DNA of 21,853 bases from assembly GCA_018262455.1 (NCBI GenBank), contig JAGSPR010000053.1, positions 1-21,853 on the forward strand, written 5' to 3'. The notes below the pieces were generated by a model. The model was not told where the DNA came from. It did no database searches and saw nothing but the letters and a program-made list of their open reading frames with translations. The DNA comes from Deltaproteobacteria bacterium. GTDB lineage: Bacteria; Myxococcota; Polyangia; Haliangiales; Haliangiaceae. The position numbers and the translations under genes were made by a program. Within the stretch, counting starts at the first letter, position 1, and each line of letters opens with the position of its first letter. This document shows, in pieces, positions 1 to 7,403 of this stretch.

Positions 1-624
1 CGCGCGCCGGGCCCGCGCGGCGCGTCGGCGGGACAGCTCGACGCCGACGGCATCGAGGCCGTGCGCGTTCGCGGCGGCGAGCACGCTGCCCATGCCGCAG
101 AACGGATCGACGACGCTGCGAGCCCCGATCGAGGCGACGAATCGCACCGCGGCCTCGCACGCCGCAGCGCCCATCGCGCGCGACCACGTCATCGTGCCCA
201 GCGACGGCAGGACATCGGGAGTCGAATCGCCGGGCGCGAGTCGCCGGTTGCGGCTGACACACACCATGTGCGCGTACGCCGGCCGACCGAACGTGATCGT
301 GCCAGGGGCCACGCGGCACACGATCTTGTGCCACAGCGTGTGGCTGCCGGCTGCATCGGCACCCGCCAGCACGAGGTGCGACTTGTCGATCCAGCGGCCG
401 TCGTGCTTGACGTCGGTCTGGTAGAAGATCGCCACCGCGTCGTCGGCGACCGTGCGGCAGACCAGCGCGGCGGTGTCGACGAACCACCGCTTCCAGCCGT
501 CGATGCCGAGCGCCGGCAGCTCCGAGTGATCGGGCAGCGACGTCACGATCGCGTGATCGTCGGGCAGCCGACCGCGGGCGAGGAACGCGAGCCCGTCGCC
601 CTGATGGATCTCGCGGCTCGCCAC
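1..624 (-). CDS. Permuted class I SAM-dependent methylase (partial, C-terminus beyond left edge)
   Basis: The gene runs off the left edge, so the first 208 residues are visible. The start is GTG at 622-624, because an in-frame TAG lies only four codons upstream. Around residues 28-34 is a TSLPDHS segment in the position of the catalytic motif IV of N4/N6-type methylases. Around residues 173-180 is DPFCGMGS, the SAM-binding loop, followed by an acidic strand end (VGVEL, about 193-197). Motif IV before motif I is the circularly permuted order seen in many DNA and some RNA amino-methyltransferases. The rest resembles a conserved bacterial family annotated only as hypothetical or DNA-methylase-like. 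The target (DNA, RNA or protein) cannot be told, and TSLPD departs from the usual DPPY or TSPPY. There is no restriction partner in the window. Divergent from the EAL gene across a 172-bp gap. Confidence 0.85.
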   Translation of the reverse strand, partial: MASREIHQGDGLAFLARGRLPDDHAIVTSLPDHSELPALGIDGWKRWFVDTAALVCRTVADDAVAIFYQTDVKHDGRWIDKSHLVLAGADAAGSHTLWHKIVCRVAPGTITFGRPAYAHMVCVSRNRRLAPGDSTPDVLPSLGTMTWSRAMGAAACEAAVRFVASIGARSVVDPFCGMGSVLAAANAHGLDAVGVELSRRRAARARRA

Positions 625-796
625 GCCTGCACGCTAGCGCGTCTCTCGGTGCGTGACCGCCGGGCGCCGCGGGGATCGTCGCCGTGAGCCGGGGCCGGAT
701 CGCCCGGAGATCCACCCCGGTACCTGTCGGGTCCGCGGCCACATCGGTCGCGCCGTCGAATCGCTGGCTGAGCGATGGCATCGCCCCGGCGGCCGG

Positions 797-1657
797 ATGA
801 GAATGGACCCCTCGGTGAAGAGTCCGCCCATTCCACCCATCCCGAAGGACCTCGCGAGCCGCAACACGGGCATCGCGATCCGCAACCTGCTGGACACCCG
901 TGACGTCCGGATGGTGTTCCAGCCGGTCGTCGACCTGCGGACGCGCAAGACCTTCGCATACGAAGCCCTCGTCCGCTCGAAGTCGCCCGCGTTCGCCAAT
1001 CCGATGGAGCTGTTCGACGCCGCCGTCGAGCATTCGTGTACCGGCGAGCTCGGCCGGATGCTCCGCGAGATGTCGGTCGAGGCCTGCCCCGATCATCCGC
1101 TGTTCCTCAACGTCCATCCCGCCGAGCTTGCCGAGCATTTCCTCGTCCAGACCAACGATCCGATCTTCGACCACTCGCGCGATGTCTATCTCGAGATCAC
1201 CGAAGGCGTGCCGCTCTCGCACTTCGAGCTCTGCAAGTCGATCCTGTCCGAGGTCCGGGGCCGCGGCATCTACCTCGTCGTCGACGATCTGGGCGCGGGC
1301 TATTCGAACCTCAAGTACATCGCCGATCTCCATCCCCGGGTCGTCAAGCTCGACCGCGGCCTGATCGCCGGCCTGACCCAGAACACGCGGCTGTTCAAGC
1401 TCGTGTCGGCCATCGTCGTGCTGTGCGAGCAGCTCGACGCCATGGTCGTTGCCGAGGGCATCGAGACCGTCACCGAGCTCGACGCGGTGATGGCGGCCGG
1501 CGCGCGATTCGGCCAGGGCTACCTGCTCGCCCGCCCGGCGTTCCCGCTCCCCGAGGTGACGTGGCCCGAGGACCAGGATCCCGACCTGTTCCCCGACAAC
1601 CCGACGCGGATCAAGCACAAGCTGCCGACACGCAAGAAGTCGCCGACGAAGCGCTAG
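797..1657 (+). CDS. EAL-domain cyclic-di-GMP phosphodiesterase, stand-alone
   Basis: This 286-residue protein is almost entirely one EAL domain, which hydrolyses cyclic-di-GMP to linear pGpG. The ATG at 797 is chosen because the domain begins soon afterwards; a second ATG at 803 is equally possible, and the reading frame open upstream to 653 has no family-like sequence. Signature residues expected for activity are present: YEALVR (Glu56), FLNVHP (Asn105), LEITE (Glu133), DDLGAGYS (Asp163-Asp164), VKLD (Lys184), AEGIE (Glu220) and GQGYLLARP (Gln240). There is no GGDEF, PAS, REC or membrane segment, so the protein is probably cytoplasmic and its input unknown. The C-terminus after residue 255 is a short charged tail rich in Lys, Arg and Pro. 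It converges with the thioredoxin operon 4 bp downstream of its stop codon. Confidence 0.93.
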   Translation: MRMDPSVKSPPIPPIPKDLASRNTGIAIRNLLDTRDVRMVFQPVVDLRTRKTFAYEALVRSKSPAFANPMELFDAAVEHSCTGELGRMLREMSVEACPDHPLFLNVHPAELAEHFLVQTNDPIFDHSRDVYLEITEGVPLSHFELCKSILSEVRGRGIYLVVDDLGAGYSNLKYIADLHPRVVKLDRGLIAGLTQNTRLFKLVSAIVVLCEQLDAMVVAEGIETVTELDAVMAAGARFGQGYLLARPAFPLPEVTWPEDQDPDLFPDNPTRIKHKLPTRKKSPTKR

Positions 1658-1661
1658 CGCC

Positions 1662-2255
1662 CTACTCGGCCAGCAGGCGCTCGATCACCGCGAAGTCCTG
1701 ATCGCGGACCGCGCCCGCACGAGCACACCGGATCCGGCTCTGCGGATCGACGAAGACGTGGATCGGGATCGGGGGCGCGCCGACCAGGCCGAGCTGGGCG
1801 AACCAGGCCTCGGCCGTCTTGCCGCTGGCGATCCGCAGGGTGGCCGGGGTGTCGGGATGAAGCTTGCGGAACGCGGCGACGTCGTCGGCCGACTCGTCGA
1901 CCGAGACGAACGCGAGCTCGATCGGGTGACCGCCGGCCGAGAGCTTGTCGCGCCACCGGGCGAGCCGCGGCATCTCCTCGACGCACGGCTTGCACCAGGT
2001 GGCCCACACGTTGATCCAGCGCCAGGTGGTCGCCGCGGGCGGCGCGGTGTCTCCGACGGCGAGCGCGGGCCACGCCAGCGGTGCGGCCTTGTCGGCGCTG
2101 GCGTGGAGGTCGCAGAACGCGACCGCGCTGGCAGCCTGGTGCGCGCCGGCCTTCGCGCTGTTGGTGCGCGATGGCGGCGGCTCGCCAGCGTGGTCGCCAG
2201 CGTCCTTGCACGCCACGAGGGCGAACGCGATCGTCAGAGCTGACAGTCGATCCAT
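1662..2255 (-). CDS. TlpA-like thioredoxin-fold lipoprotein
   Basis: The protein has 197 residues. A short signal peptide ends in a lipobox (ALVAC, Cys16), predicting a lipid-anchored periplasmic protein. A spacer to about residue 65 leads into a redoxin/TlpA fold with the motif NVWATWCKPCVEEMP, whose active-site cysteines are Cys88 and Cys91. The later segment AFVSVDES and a PIPIHVFVD strand carrying the expected cis-proline region fit the family. Such proteins usually act as periplasmic thiol-disulfide reductases, for example in cytochrome c maturation or disulfide repair. The ATG at 2253-2255 lies inside the preceding gene (22-bp overlap), implying translational coupling. It is the last gene of an operon with a VKOR-DsbA fusion, so a role in the same thiol-redox network is likely. 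Whether it reduces or oxidises its partner cannot be read from the sequence. Confidence 0.92.
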   Translation of the reverse strand: MDRLSALTIAFALVACKDAGDHAGEPPPSRTNSAKAGAHQAASAVAFCDLHASADKAAPLAWPALAVGDTAPPAATTWRWINVWATWCKPCVEEMPRLARWRDKLSAGGHPIELAFVSVDESADDVAAFRKLHPDTPATLRIASGKTAEAWFAQLGLVGAPPIPIHVFVDPQSRIRCARAGAVRDQDFAVIERLLAE

Positions 2256-2920
2256 GCGACGAACGCACTCCGGTTGAGCTCCTTGGTCTTGCACTCGCCG
2301 CTGGCACTGCGATTCCACTGGCAGAACTCCTCCTCGAGCTGAGCGAACTCTTCGCCGAGCCACAACATGCCGACCTCCTTGTCGAGATCCGGATCCTTGA
2401 ACTGCTGGCGGAGGTGGTTCATCACGGCCTCCGCGCGACCCTTCGAGAGATCGCGGTTGTGCTCGGTCGAGCCTTCCGGCGAGGCCCGCGCGACCACGAA
2501 GAACCAGCTCGCGCCGCGCTGGTCGGCGAACACCTTGTCGACGAGCGCGAGATCGCCGGGATCGAGCTCGGACTTGTCGAGATCGAACTGGATGATGCCG
2601 CCGCGCTCCTTCATCGGCCGGAACAGGGCGTTGAAGTCCGTGCCGCTCATGGTCGCGACGTTCTTGGCCTGCACCGGCTGACAGCCACGCGCGGCGCCGC
2701 CCCCGACGAGGCCGCAGCTCATCAGCACGCGGCGCAAGATGCGCTTGAGCTCGGGGTTGCAGTACGACATGTCGGAGGCCGCGGCCACGGCGGGCGACTC
2801 GGAGGCCGGCTTGGCGGACATCTCGTCGAGCCGGGTCTCGGCCGATCCGATCCACACCTTCGTGAGGGTCGCAGGGATCGCGAGCAACACCACGAAGACG
2901 GCGATGCGGGCGGCGATCAT
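2234..2920 (-). CDS. OmpA-like C-terminal domain protein, membrane-anchored, cysteine-rich
   Basis: The protein has 228 residues. Residues 5-22 form a hydrophobic N-terminal segment (signal anchor or uncleaved signal peptide), so the rest should lie in the periplasm. Residues about 108-190 resemble an OmpA-type domain: IIQFDLDKSEL, then a strand WFFVVARASPEG, then the helix LSKGRAEAV typical of the family. The peptidoglycan-binding Asp usually found after the second strand is not evident, so cell-wall binding may be weakened. Six cysteines (54, 69, 80, 200, 210, 226) flank the domain, unusual for OmpA-like domains and suggesting structural disulfides. Its ATG overlaps the stop codon of the upstream VKOR-DsbA gene by 4 bp, and its own end overlaps the TlpA-like gene by 22 bp. 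A client relationship with the neighbouring oxidase is inference. Confidence 0.85.
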   Translation of the reverse strand: MIAARIAVFVVLLAIPATLTKVWIGSAETRLDEMSAKPASESPAVAAASDMSYCNPELKRILRRVLMSCGLVGGGAARGCQPVQAKNVATMSGTDFNALFRPMKERGGIIQFDLDKSELDPGDLALVDKVFADQRGASWFFVVARASPEGSTEHNRDLSKGRAEAVMNHLRQQFKDPDLDKEVGMLWLGEEFAQLEEEFCQWNRSASGECKTKELNRSAFVAWIDCQL

Positions 2921-4641
2921 GGCGCGCCGCCCGAGCCGTCGCTGGCCGACGGCTGTGTGACCGGTTGGTTGTTCGCGGGCTCCGTGGGTTTCGGCGCCTC
3001 CGGTCTTGGCGCCTCCGGTTTCGGTGGGTCGGGTGGGTCGCCAGCCGGCTTGTCCGTCGCCGGCTTGTCCGTCGCCGGCCTGTCCGTCGCCGGCTTGTCC
3101 GTCGCCGGCTTGTCCGTCGCCGGCTTGTCCGTCGCCGGCTTGTCCGTCGCCGGCCTGTCCGTCGCCGGCTTGTCCGTCGCCGGCCTGTCCGTCGCCGGCC
3201 TGGCAGCCGTGTCCGGGTGTGACGGCTCACTCGGGACGGCCGGTTTGGTGGCCGGCGCCTCGACGGGCGTGGGCGCGAGCGTGTGGTTGGCGTGACGCTC
3301 GAGCATGATCTTCAGCGCGTACTCGAGGCCGAGGTCGACGTCCTCGTCGCACAGCTTCACGTTGTCGACGTACAGCTGTGGGGTCAGCACGCGGATGTTG
3401 TTCGCGACCGCCCAGCGCAGCGACTTGTTGAGCCGCGCCTTTGCCTCCGGCGAACCGATGCACGACGCGAGCTCGGGGAACTGTTGCTTCACGATCCGTG
3501 CAGCCGCACCCGGATCGGCCTTGGTCTCGGTGCGGATCCGCTCGCCGTGCTCGAACGCCCACGCGATCACCGCGGCCGCGCCGGGAGCTTTTCCGGTCTC
3601 CGCGCACAGCACGGCCTCGCTGATCGTGCACGCGCCGGGGTGCGTGGTCTCGGTGACCATCCAGTTGCACGTGCTGTCGAGCGGGAACAGGATCGCACGG
3701 CGGTCGAGCGAGCTGGCCGCGCCCGACGCCACGAGGCGATGCTCGAACGCGGCGCAGGCCGGGCACAGCGGATCGAGCAGCTCGATCGCTGGCGCGGCAT
3801 CGCCCGCAGGACGGCCCTCGCCGACCTTCACCATCACGCCGTACGTGTCGTCGGGCTTGATGAGCGTGTCGCAGGTGCCGACGAACCGGCCGTGATCGGG
3901 CGCCAGGCCGAGGTACAGCACGATCGGGACCACGACGAACAGGACGCCCGCACCGAACGCACCGCCGAGGTACGCCATCGACGCAGCCGGAGCGTCGACC
4001 TCGGCGGCGAGCGGCCGGCGCGCGGGCTCGGGCGCGGGCTCGAGCTCCTTCGCATCCGGCGTCGCACCCATCCAGGCGGGATCGGCGCCCTCCGCGCGGC
4101 TCGGCTTCGGCGCGCGCCGGCGCACGATCGGCGCATCACCGGTGGCGCGCATGGCGACCGCACGCCGCCACAGCCCGATCGCGCCTGCCAGGCACAGCGC
4201 GCTCGCGATGTAGATGCAGACGCACAGCTTGCATGTCGTGCCGAGCTTCGACAGCGAGATCCCCAGCATGACGATCGAGACCACCGCCGGCAGACCGGTC
4301 GCCAGCGCCAGGAACCCGGTGGCGAGCGGATCGTGCTTGCGACGCGTGAGCAGCAGGTCGATCGCGAACAACCCGATGAACGCGAACACCGCCATCGCGG
4401 GCAGCGCGATCGGGATCCCACCCCAGACCCGACCGCGAAACACCGACGAGTACTCGCTCATCATCGCGACCTGACAGCCGGACTCGCCGGGTGAGTGGCC
4501 CAGGCCTGGGATGAACGAGCAGTGCACGCTATGAACTTGCCGATCGAGGTGCTGCACGAAGTCGTACGTCGACAGGCCGGCGAACACGAGTCCGACCGCC
4601 GCACCGACGAGCACCAGGACGAGCCATCGATTGGGTCTCAC
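2917..4641 (-). CDS. VKOR-DsbA fusion: integral-membrane disulfide-forming oxidase with thioredoxin-like domain
   Basis: The protein has 574 residues. Residues 1-165 form a VKOR domain: helices near 7-25, 77-98, 112-130 and 138-158, loop cysteines Cys41 and Cys56 with the conserved EYSSVFRG and GGIPIAL segments, and the quinone-proximal CKLC pair (Cys137/Cys140). A further helix lies at about 224-246. Residues 265-455 form a DsbA/thioredoxin-like domain with active site CPAC (Cys293/Cys296) and a likely cis-Pro in VLTPQLYV (about residue 421). The tail from about 456 is a low-complexity PATDK/PATDR repeat ending Pro-rich. VKOR enzymes pass electrons from dithiols to quinone, as DsbB does, so the fusion should be self-sufficient for periplasmic disulfide formation. 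The start is GTG at 4639-4641, supported by a strong GGAGG five bases upstream. It is first in a three-gene overlapping operon. Confidence 0.93.
   Translation of the reverse strand: MRPNRWLVLVLVGAAVGLVFAGLSTYDFVQHLDRQVHSVHCSFIPGLGHSPGESGCQVAMMSEYSSVFRGRVWGGIPIALPAMAVFAFIGLFAIDLLLTRRKHDPLATGFLALATGLPAVVSIVMLGISLSKLGTTCKLCVCIYIASALCLAGAIGLWRRAVAMRATGDAPIVRRRAPKPSRAEGADPAWMGATPDAKELEPAPEPARRPLAAEVDAPAASMAYLGGAFGAGVLFVVVPIVLYLGLAPDHGRFVGTCDTLIKPDDTYGVMVKVGEGRPAGDAAPAIELLDPLCPACAAFEHRLVASGAASSLDRRAILFPLDSTCNWMVTETTHPGACTISEAVLCAETGKAPGAAAVIAWAFEHGERIRTETKADPGAAARIVKQQFPELASCIGSPEAKARLNKSLRWAVANNIRVLTPQLYVDNVKLCDEDVDLGLEYALKIMLERHANHTLAPTPVEAPATKPAVPSEPSHPDTAARPATDRPATDKPATDRPATDKPATDKPATDKPATDKPATDRPATDKPATDKPAGDPPDPPKPEAPRPEAPKPTEPANNQPVTQPSASDGSGGAP
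3046..3195 (-). repeat. Ten tandem 15-bp units encoding PATDK/PATDR
   Basis: Ten head-to-tail copies of the 15-bp unit CGGCYTGTCCGTCGC (plus strand) lie inside the 3' end of the VKOR-DsbA gene, followed by a degenerate copy. The only variation is C or T at the fifth base, which switches the encoded residue between Arg and Lys (PATDR or PATDK). The unit is five codons long, so copy-number change would alter tail length without shifting frame. The near identity indicates recent slippage-type expansion. The tail is hydrophilic and probably a flexible periplasmic linker. Confidence 0.95.
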
Positions 4642-4646
4642 GGGAT

Positions 4647-4653
4647 CCTCCGG
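4647..4653 (-). promoter_or_regulatory. Shine-Dalgarno for the VKOR-DsbA gene
   Basis: On the minus strand the sequence reads CCGGAGG, then ATCCC, then GTG. This strong purine-rich site at five-base spacing fixes the GTG start at 4639-4641. Confidence 0.75.
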
Positions 4654-4764
4654 AGCGGCATCGTCCCACGAGAACCGCGCGCGCCCAACTCGTCATCGTC
4701 CGGGTCCGAAGAATTCGCGGGCCACGGGACGTGTGGGGCATCTCGCCTCACGTACCGTCCGCGG

Positions 4765-5601
4765 ATGGACCGCAATCCCCAGGCCAAGGAGATGGCCGAC
4801 GAGTCGATGGTGCGCACCCTCGCTGCGCAGGCGGACGCGATCTGGCCGCAGGAAGCGCCGATCGTCCGTGGATATGATCTCGGCGACCGCCCCGAGATCC
4901 TCGATGTCGGCTGTGGCACCGGGGAGATCACCTCGCGACTCGCGGCGGTGTTTCCGCGGGCGCACCTCGTCGGCGTCGATCTGCTCGAGCCGCACCTCGC
5001 GCACGCGCGCACGCGCTACGCGCAGCTCGCGGATCGCGTGGAGTTCCGTCAGGCAGATGCCTTCGAGTTGCCGTTTGCCGATCGCTCGTTCGATCTCGTC
5101 GTGTGCCGTCACCTGCTGCAGGCCGTGCCGCACCCCGAGCGGATCGTCGCCGAGCTGCTCCGCGTCGCGCGACCGGGGGCCACGTTGCACATCATCCCCG
5201 AGGACTACGACATGATCCACGCCGCCCCGGCCCGTCGCGACGTGGCGGCGTTCTGGCATGCGGGGCCGCGCGCCTACAGCAAGGCGACCGGCTGCGATCT
5301 GCACATCGGCCGCAACCTGTTCCACCACCTCCGCCGGCTCGGGATCGAAGACATCCGGATCGACTACGTCGCGGTGGACACCCTGCGGGTGCCGCGCGCC
5401 ACGTTCGCCGCGATCTTCGAGGCCTGGCGCGACGGCTACGCCGCGACGCTCGCCCTCCACCTGGGCCGGCCCGTGGCCGACGTTCGTGACTTGTTCGATG
5501 CGACCATCGAGTGCATCCGCGACCCCGACGGCTTCGCGCTCTGGCTGGTCCCTGTCGTCACGGCGCGCGTCCCGACGGCCACGTCACGCCTCACCCCGTG
5601 A
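4765..5601 (+). CDS. Class I SAM-dependent methyltransferase (Methyltransf_11-like)
   Basis: The protein has 278 residues from the ATG at 4765. Upstream in-frame codons back to 4495 overlap the divergent operon and look unlike the family. A Rossmann-type methyltransferase core is clear: motif I ILDVGCGTGE (residues 45-54), the acidic end of strand 2 in VGVDLLE (about 69-75), motif II/III around FRQADAFELPF (94-104) and SFDLVV with the following helix (109-113). Small-molecule and quinone-type methyltransferases often have this layout, but the C-terminal 110 residues that would set the substrate are not recognised. No membrane or signal segment is visible, so it is cytoplasmic. It may be the first gene of a five-gene plus-strand run. 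The 123-bp divergent gap before it must hold promoters for both directions. Confidence 0.9.
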   Translation: MDRNPQAKEMADESMVRTLAAQADAIWPQEAPIVRGYDLGDRPEILDVGCGTGEITSRLAAVFPRAHLVGVDLLEPHLAHARTRYAQLADRVEFRQADAFELPFADRSFDLVVCRHLLQAVPHPERIVAELLRVARPGATLHIIPEDYDMIHAAPARRDVAAFWHAGPRAYSKATGCDLHIGRNLFHHLRRLGIEDIRIDYVAVDTLRVPRATFAAIFEAWRDGYAATLALHLGRPVADVRDLFDATIECIRDPDGFALWLVPVVTARVPTATSRLTP

Positions 5602-5660
5602 GAGGCCCTGCGAGCGAAATCCAGGTGACCGCCACCGATCGGAACGCGTATACGTGGTGG

Positions 5661-6083
5661 GTGAAGCCTCTCTGGGTGTTGTGTGTCGTCGCGCTCGCGA
5701 CATCGCCTGCAGCTGCAGAGCGTCACGCCAAGCCAGCTGCGCCCGTCATGGTCCGACTCGAATCGCGCGCGGTCGCCGGCGGCTATCAGGTGACGATCGT
5801 CGCGGCGCCCACGCGGGCAGTCCCCGCGGTCGAGCTGTCGCTCGCGGGCAAGCACCTCGCGTTCGCGGCCACCGCCGCCGGGCAGCGTCGCGAGCTCACC
5901 GTGGTCGTCGCGCTGGCGCCCGGCGCAGGCACCGATGTGATCGGCTCCGCAGCCGTCGGTGCGACCGGCGCGATGCGCAACAAGGCCGCCGTGCTCCGGC
6001 TCGGCTCGCCCAGGCGCGCGTCGCCCCCACGCTCGATCACCCGCACCCTGCCCGATGGCCGCGCGGTCCAGGAGGTGCGGTGA
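5661..6083 (+). CDS. Small exported protein of unknown function
   Basis: The protein has 140 residues. From GTG at 5661 it begins with a good signal peptide: a Lys, then hydrophobic residues about 3-15 and an Ala-rich cleavage region (SPAAAE) near residue 19. The mature part is beta-rich by alternation of hydrophobic and polar residues and ends with an Arg/Pro-rich tail. No domain is recognised. Alternative in-frame GTG starts exist at 5625 and at 5598; the latter overlaps the stop of the preceding methyltransferase as GTGA and would suit translational coupling, but would put about 21 residues before the signal peptide. Its stop codon overlaps the start of the metalloprotease gene (TGATG), so the two are probably translated together and the product may be an envelope accessory of that protease (inference). 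Confidence 0.7.
   Translation: MKPLWVLCVVALATSPAAAERHAKPAAPVMVRLESRAVAGGYQVTIVAAPTRAVPAVELSLAGKHLAFAATAAGQRRELTVVVALAPGAGTDVIGSAAVGATGAMRNKAAVLRLGSPRRASPPRSITRTLPDGRAVQEVR
6071..6075 (+). promoter_or_regulatory. Shine-Dalgarno for the metalloprotease lipoprotein
   Basis: GGAGG lies seven bases before the ATG at 6083, within the end of the previous gene. It fixes the start in the TGATG overlap. Confidence 0.7.
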
Positions 6084-7288
6084 TGCCGCGCCTGGCAACT
6101 CGAGGCCTCGGCCTCGCCCTCTGCCTCGTCGGGGCTTGCGGCGGCGGCGAGGACGGTCCGCTCCCCGATGCCAGCCCCATCGGCGTGCCCGGGACGTACG
6201 CTATCGCTGGCGTGGTGCGCTACGAGGACCAGCCACCTCTGTCGAGCGGCGCGCTCGGGCCGATCGCCCCGAAGCTGTCGCGTGGCGTCTCGGTCGCCGC
6301 GATCGCCGAAGCGGACGGTGCCACGCTCGCGATGGGCGTCACCGGCGACGACGGCTCGTATACGCTGAGCTTCGACGCAGTCGGCGGCCAGCCGATCCAC
6401 ATCCTCGCCGTCGCCTCGAGCACGCTGCCGGCGCGCCCGATCGCCGTCCAGCACATCGACTCCAACACCGGCGCGCCGGGCCTCCTCCACGGGTTCGGTG
6501 GCGCGACGTTCGCCGCGGGCGTCGACCCCACCAGCGACGTGCTCGTCACCGTGAGCTCCGGCGAGGCCGGCGCATTCAACATCTTCGACGAGCTGGTCAA
6601 CGTCATGGACCGCGTCCGCGTGACCTACGCCGAGCCGGCCCCGATCCCGCTCACCGCGTTCTGGCAGGTCGGCAACGACGATGGCACCTACTACACCGAT
6701 CACTCGATGCACCTGCTCGGCGCGGCCGATGACGACGACGGGTTCGACGACACCGTGATCCTCCACGAGTCCGGGCACTACATCGAGGACGTGGAAGGCC
6801 GCAGCGACAGCCCCGGCGGGGGCCACGACGGCGGCGTCACCGACCCACGCCTCGCCTGGTCCGAAGGCTTCGCGACCTACTGGGCGATGGCCGTGCGCGG
6901 CGCGCCGATCTACATGGACTCCAACGCGGGCGGCGGGTTCTCGTTCGACGCCGACAGCGCGGTCACCAAGGCGCAGCCGGCCGGCGCGCTCAGCCAGAAG
7001 ATCAGCGAGGACATGGTCGCCGAGATCCTGTGGGATCTGGGCGACGGCGGCGCCGGCGATGACGACCTGTTCGCGACCGGAGCGCACGACCCCGTGCTCC
7101 GGGTCCAGAGCCTCTATCTGAAGACGTCCGCGCTGCGCAATGTCGGCACCGTGGGCGTCGATCTCGTCGATTGGCTCGACGGCTGGTTCGTCACCAACGG
7201 CCTGACGAGCTGCGACGGGACCCGTTCGATCCTGACGACGCACACGTTCCCGTACGACTTCGCCGACCCGGGCAGCAGCTGCCCCTGA
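6083..7288 (+). CDS. Predicted zinc metalloprotease lipoprotein (HExxH)
   Basis: The protein has 401 residues. A signal peptide ends in the lipobox LVGAC (Cys19), followed by a Gly/Asp linker. Residues about 38-110 resemble a carboxypeptidase-regulatory or transthyretin-like beta domain, with a TGDDGSYTLSF segment. The catalytic region has HESGH (residues 228-232), a zinc-binding HExxH helix. WSEGFATYW follows about 30 residues later; its Glu261 is a plausible third zinc ligand, the gluzincin arrangement. Such an enzyme would act on peptides or proteins at the cell surface or in the periplasm. The peptidase family cannot be named from sequence alone. Two Cys near the C-terminus may form a disulfide. 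The start is supported by a GGAGG site and by overlap with the upstream stop; the stop lies 115 bp before the MFS gene. Confidence 0.85.
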   Translation: MPRLATRGLGLALCLVGACGGGEDGPLPDASPIGVPGTYAIAGVVRYEDQPPLSSGALGPIAPKLSRGVSVAAIAEADGATLAMGVTGDDGSYTLSFDAVGGQPIHILAVASSTLPARPIAVQHIDSNTGAPGLLHGFGGATFAAGVDPTSDVLVTVSSGEAGAFNIFDELVNVMDRVRVTYAEPAPIPLTAFWQVGNDDGTYYTDHSMHLLGAADDDDGFDDTVILHESGHYIEDVEGRSDSPGGGHDGGVTDPRLAWSEGFATYWAMAVRGAPIYMDSNAGGGFSFDADSAVTKAQPAGALSQKISEDMVAEILWDLGDGGAGDDDLFATGAHDPVLRVQSLYLKTSALRNVGTVGVDLVDWLDGWFVTNGLTSCDGTRSILTTHTFPYDFADPGSSCP

Positions 7289-7403
7289 GAACGCGCGGTC
7301 CATCGCTCGAGCGCCAGCACCGGCACTTCAGCAAGTCGCCGGGTGGCAAGCGGCTCGCCCGACCGCGCGAATAGTGCCCCGCCCTGCGCCGTTGAGCGCG
7401 CAC

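Noticed and set aside
3046..3195. Regular short repeats as a possible CRISPR array
   Set aside because: Units are 15 bp with no spacers and sit in frame inside a protein tail.
2256..3230. Arg/Thr-rich N-terminal extension of the thioredoxin frame
   Set aside because: This is the VKOR tail repeat and OmpA-like gene read out of frame. The true start is the ATG at 2253-2255 with a proper lipoprotein signal.
7289..7403. Small gene or terminator between the metalloprotease and MFS genes
   Set aside because: Only a nine-base inverted repeat with a 60-base loop and no convincing start or ribosome site.
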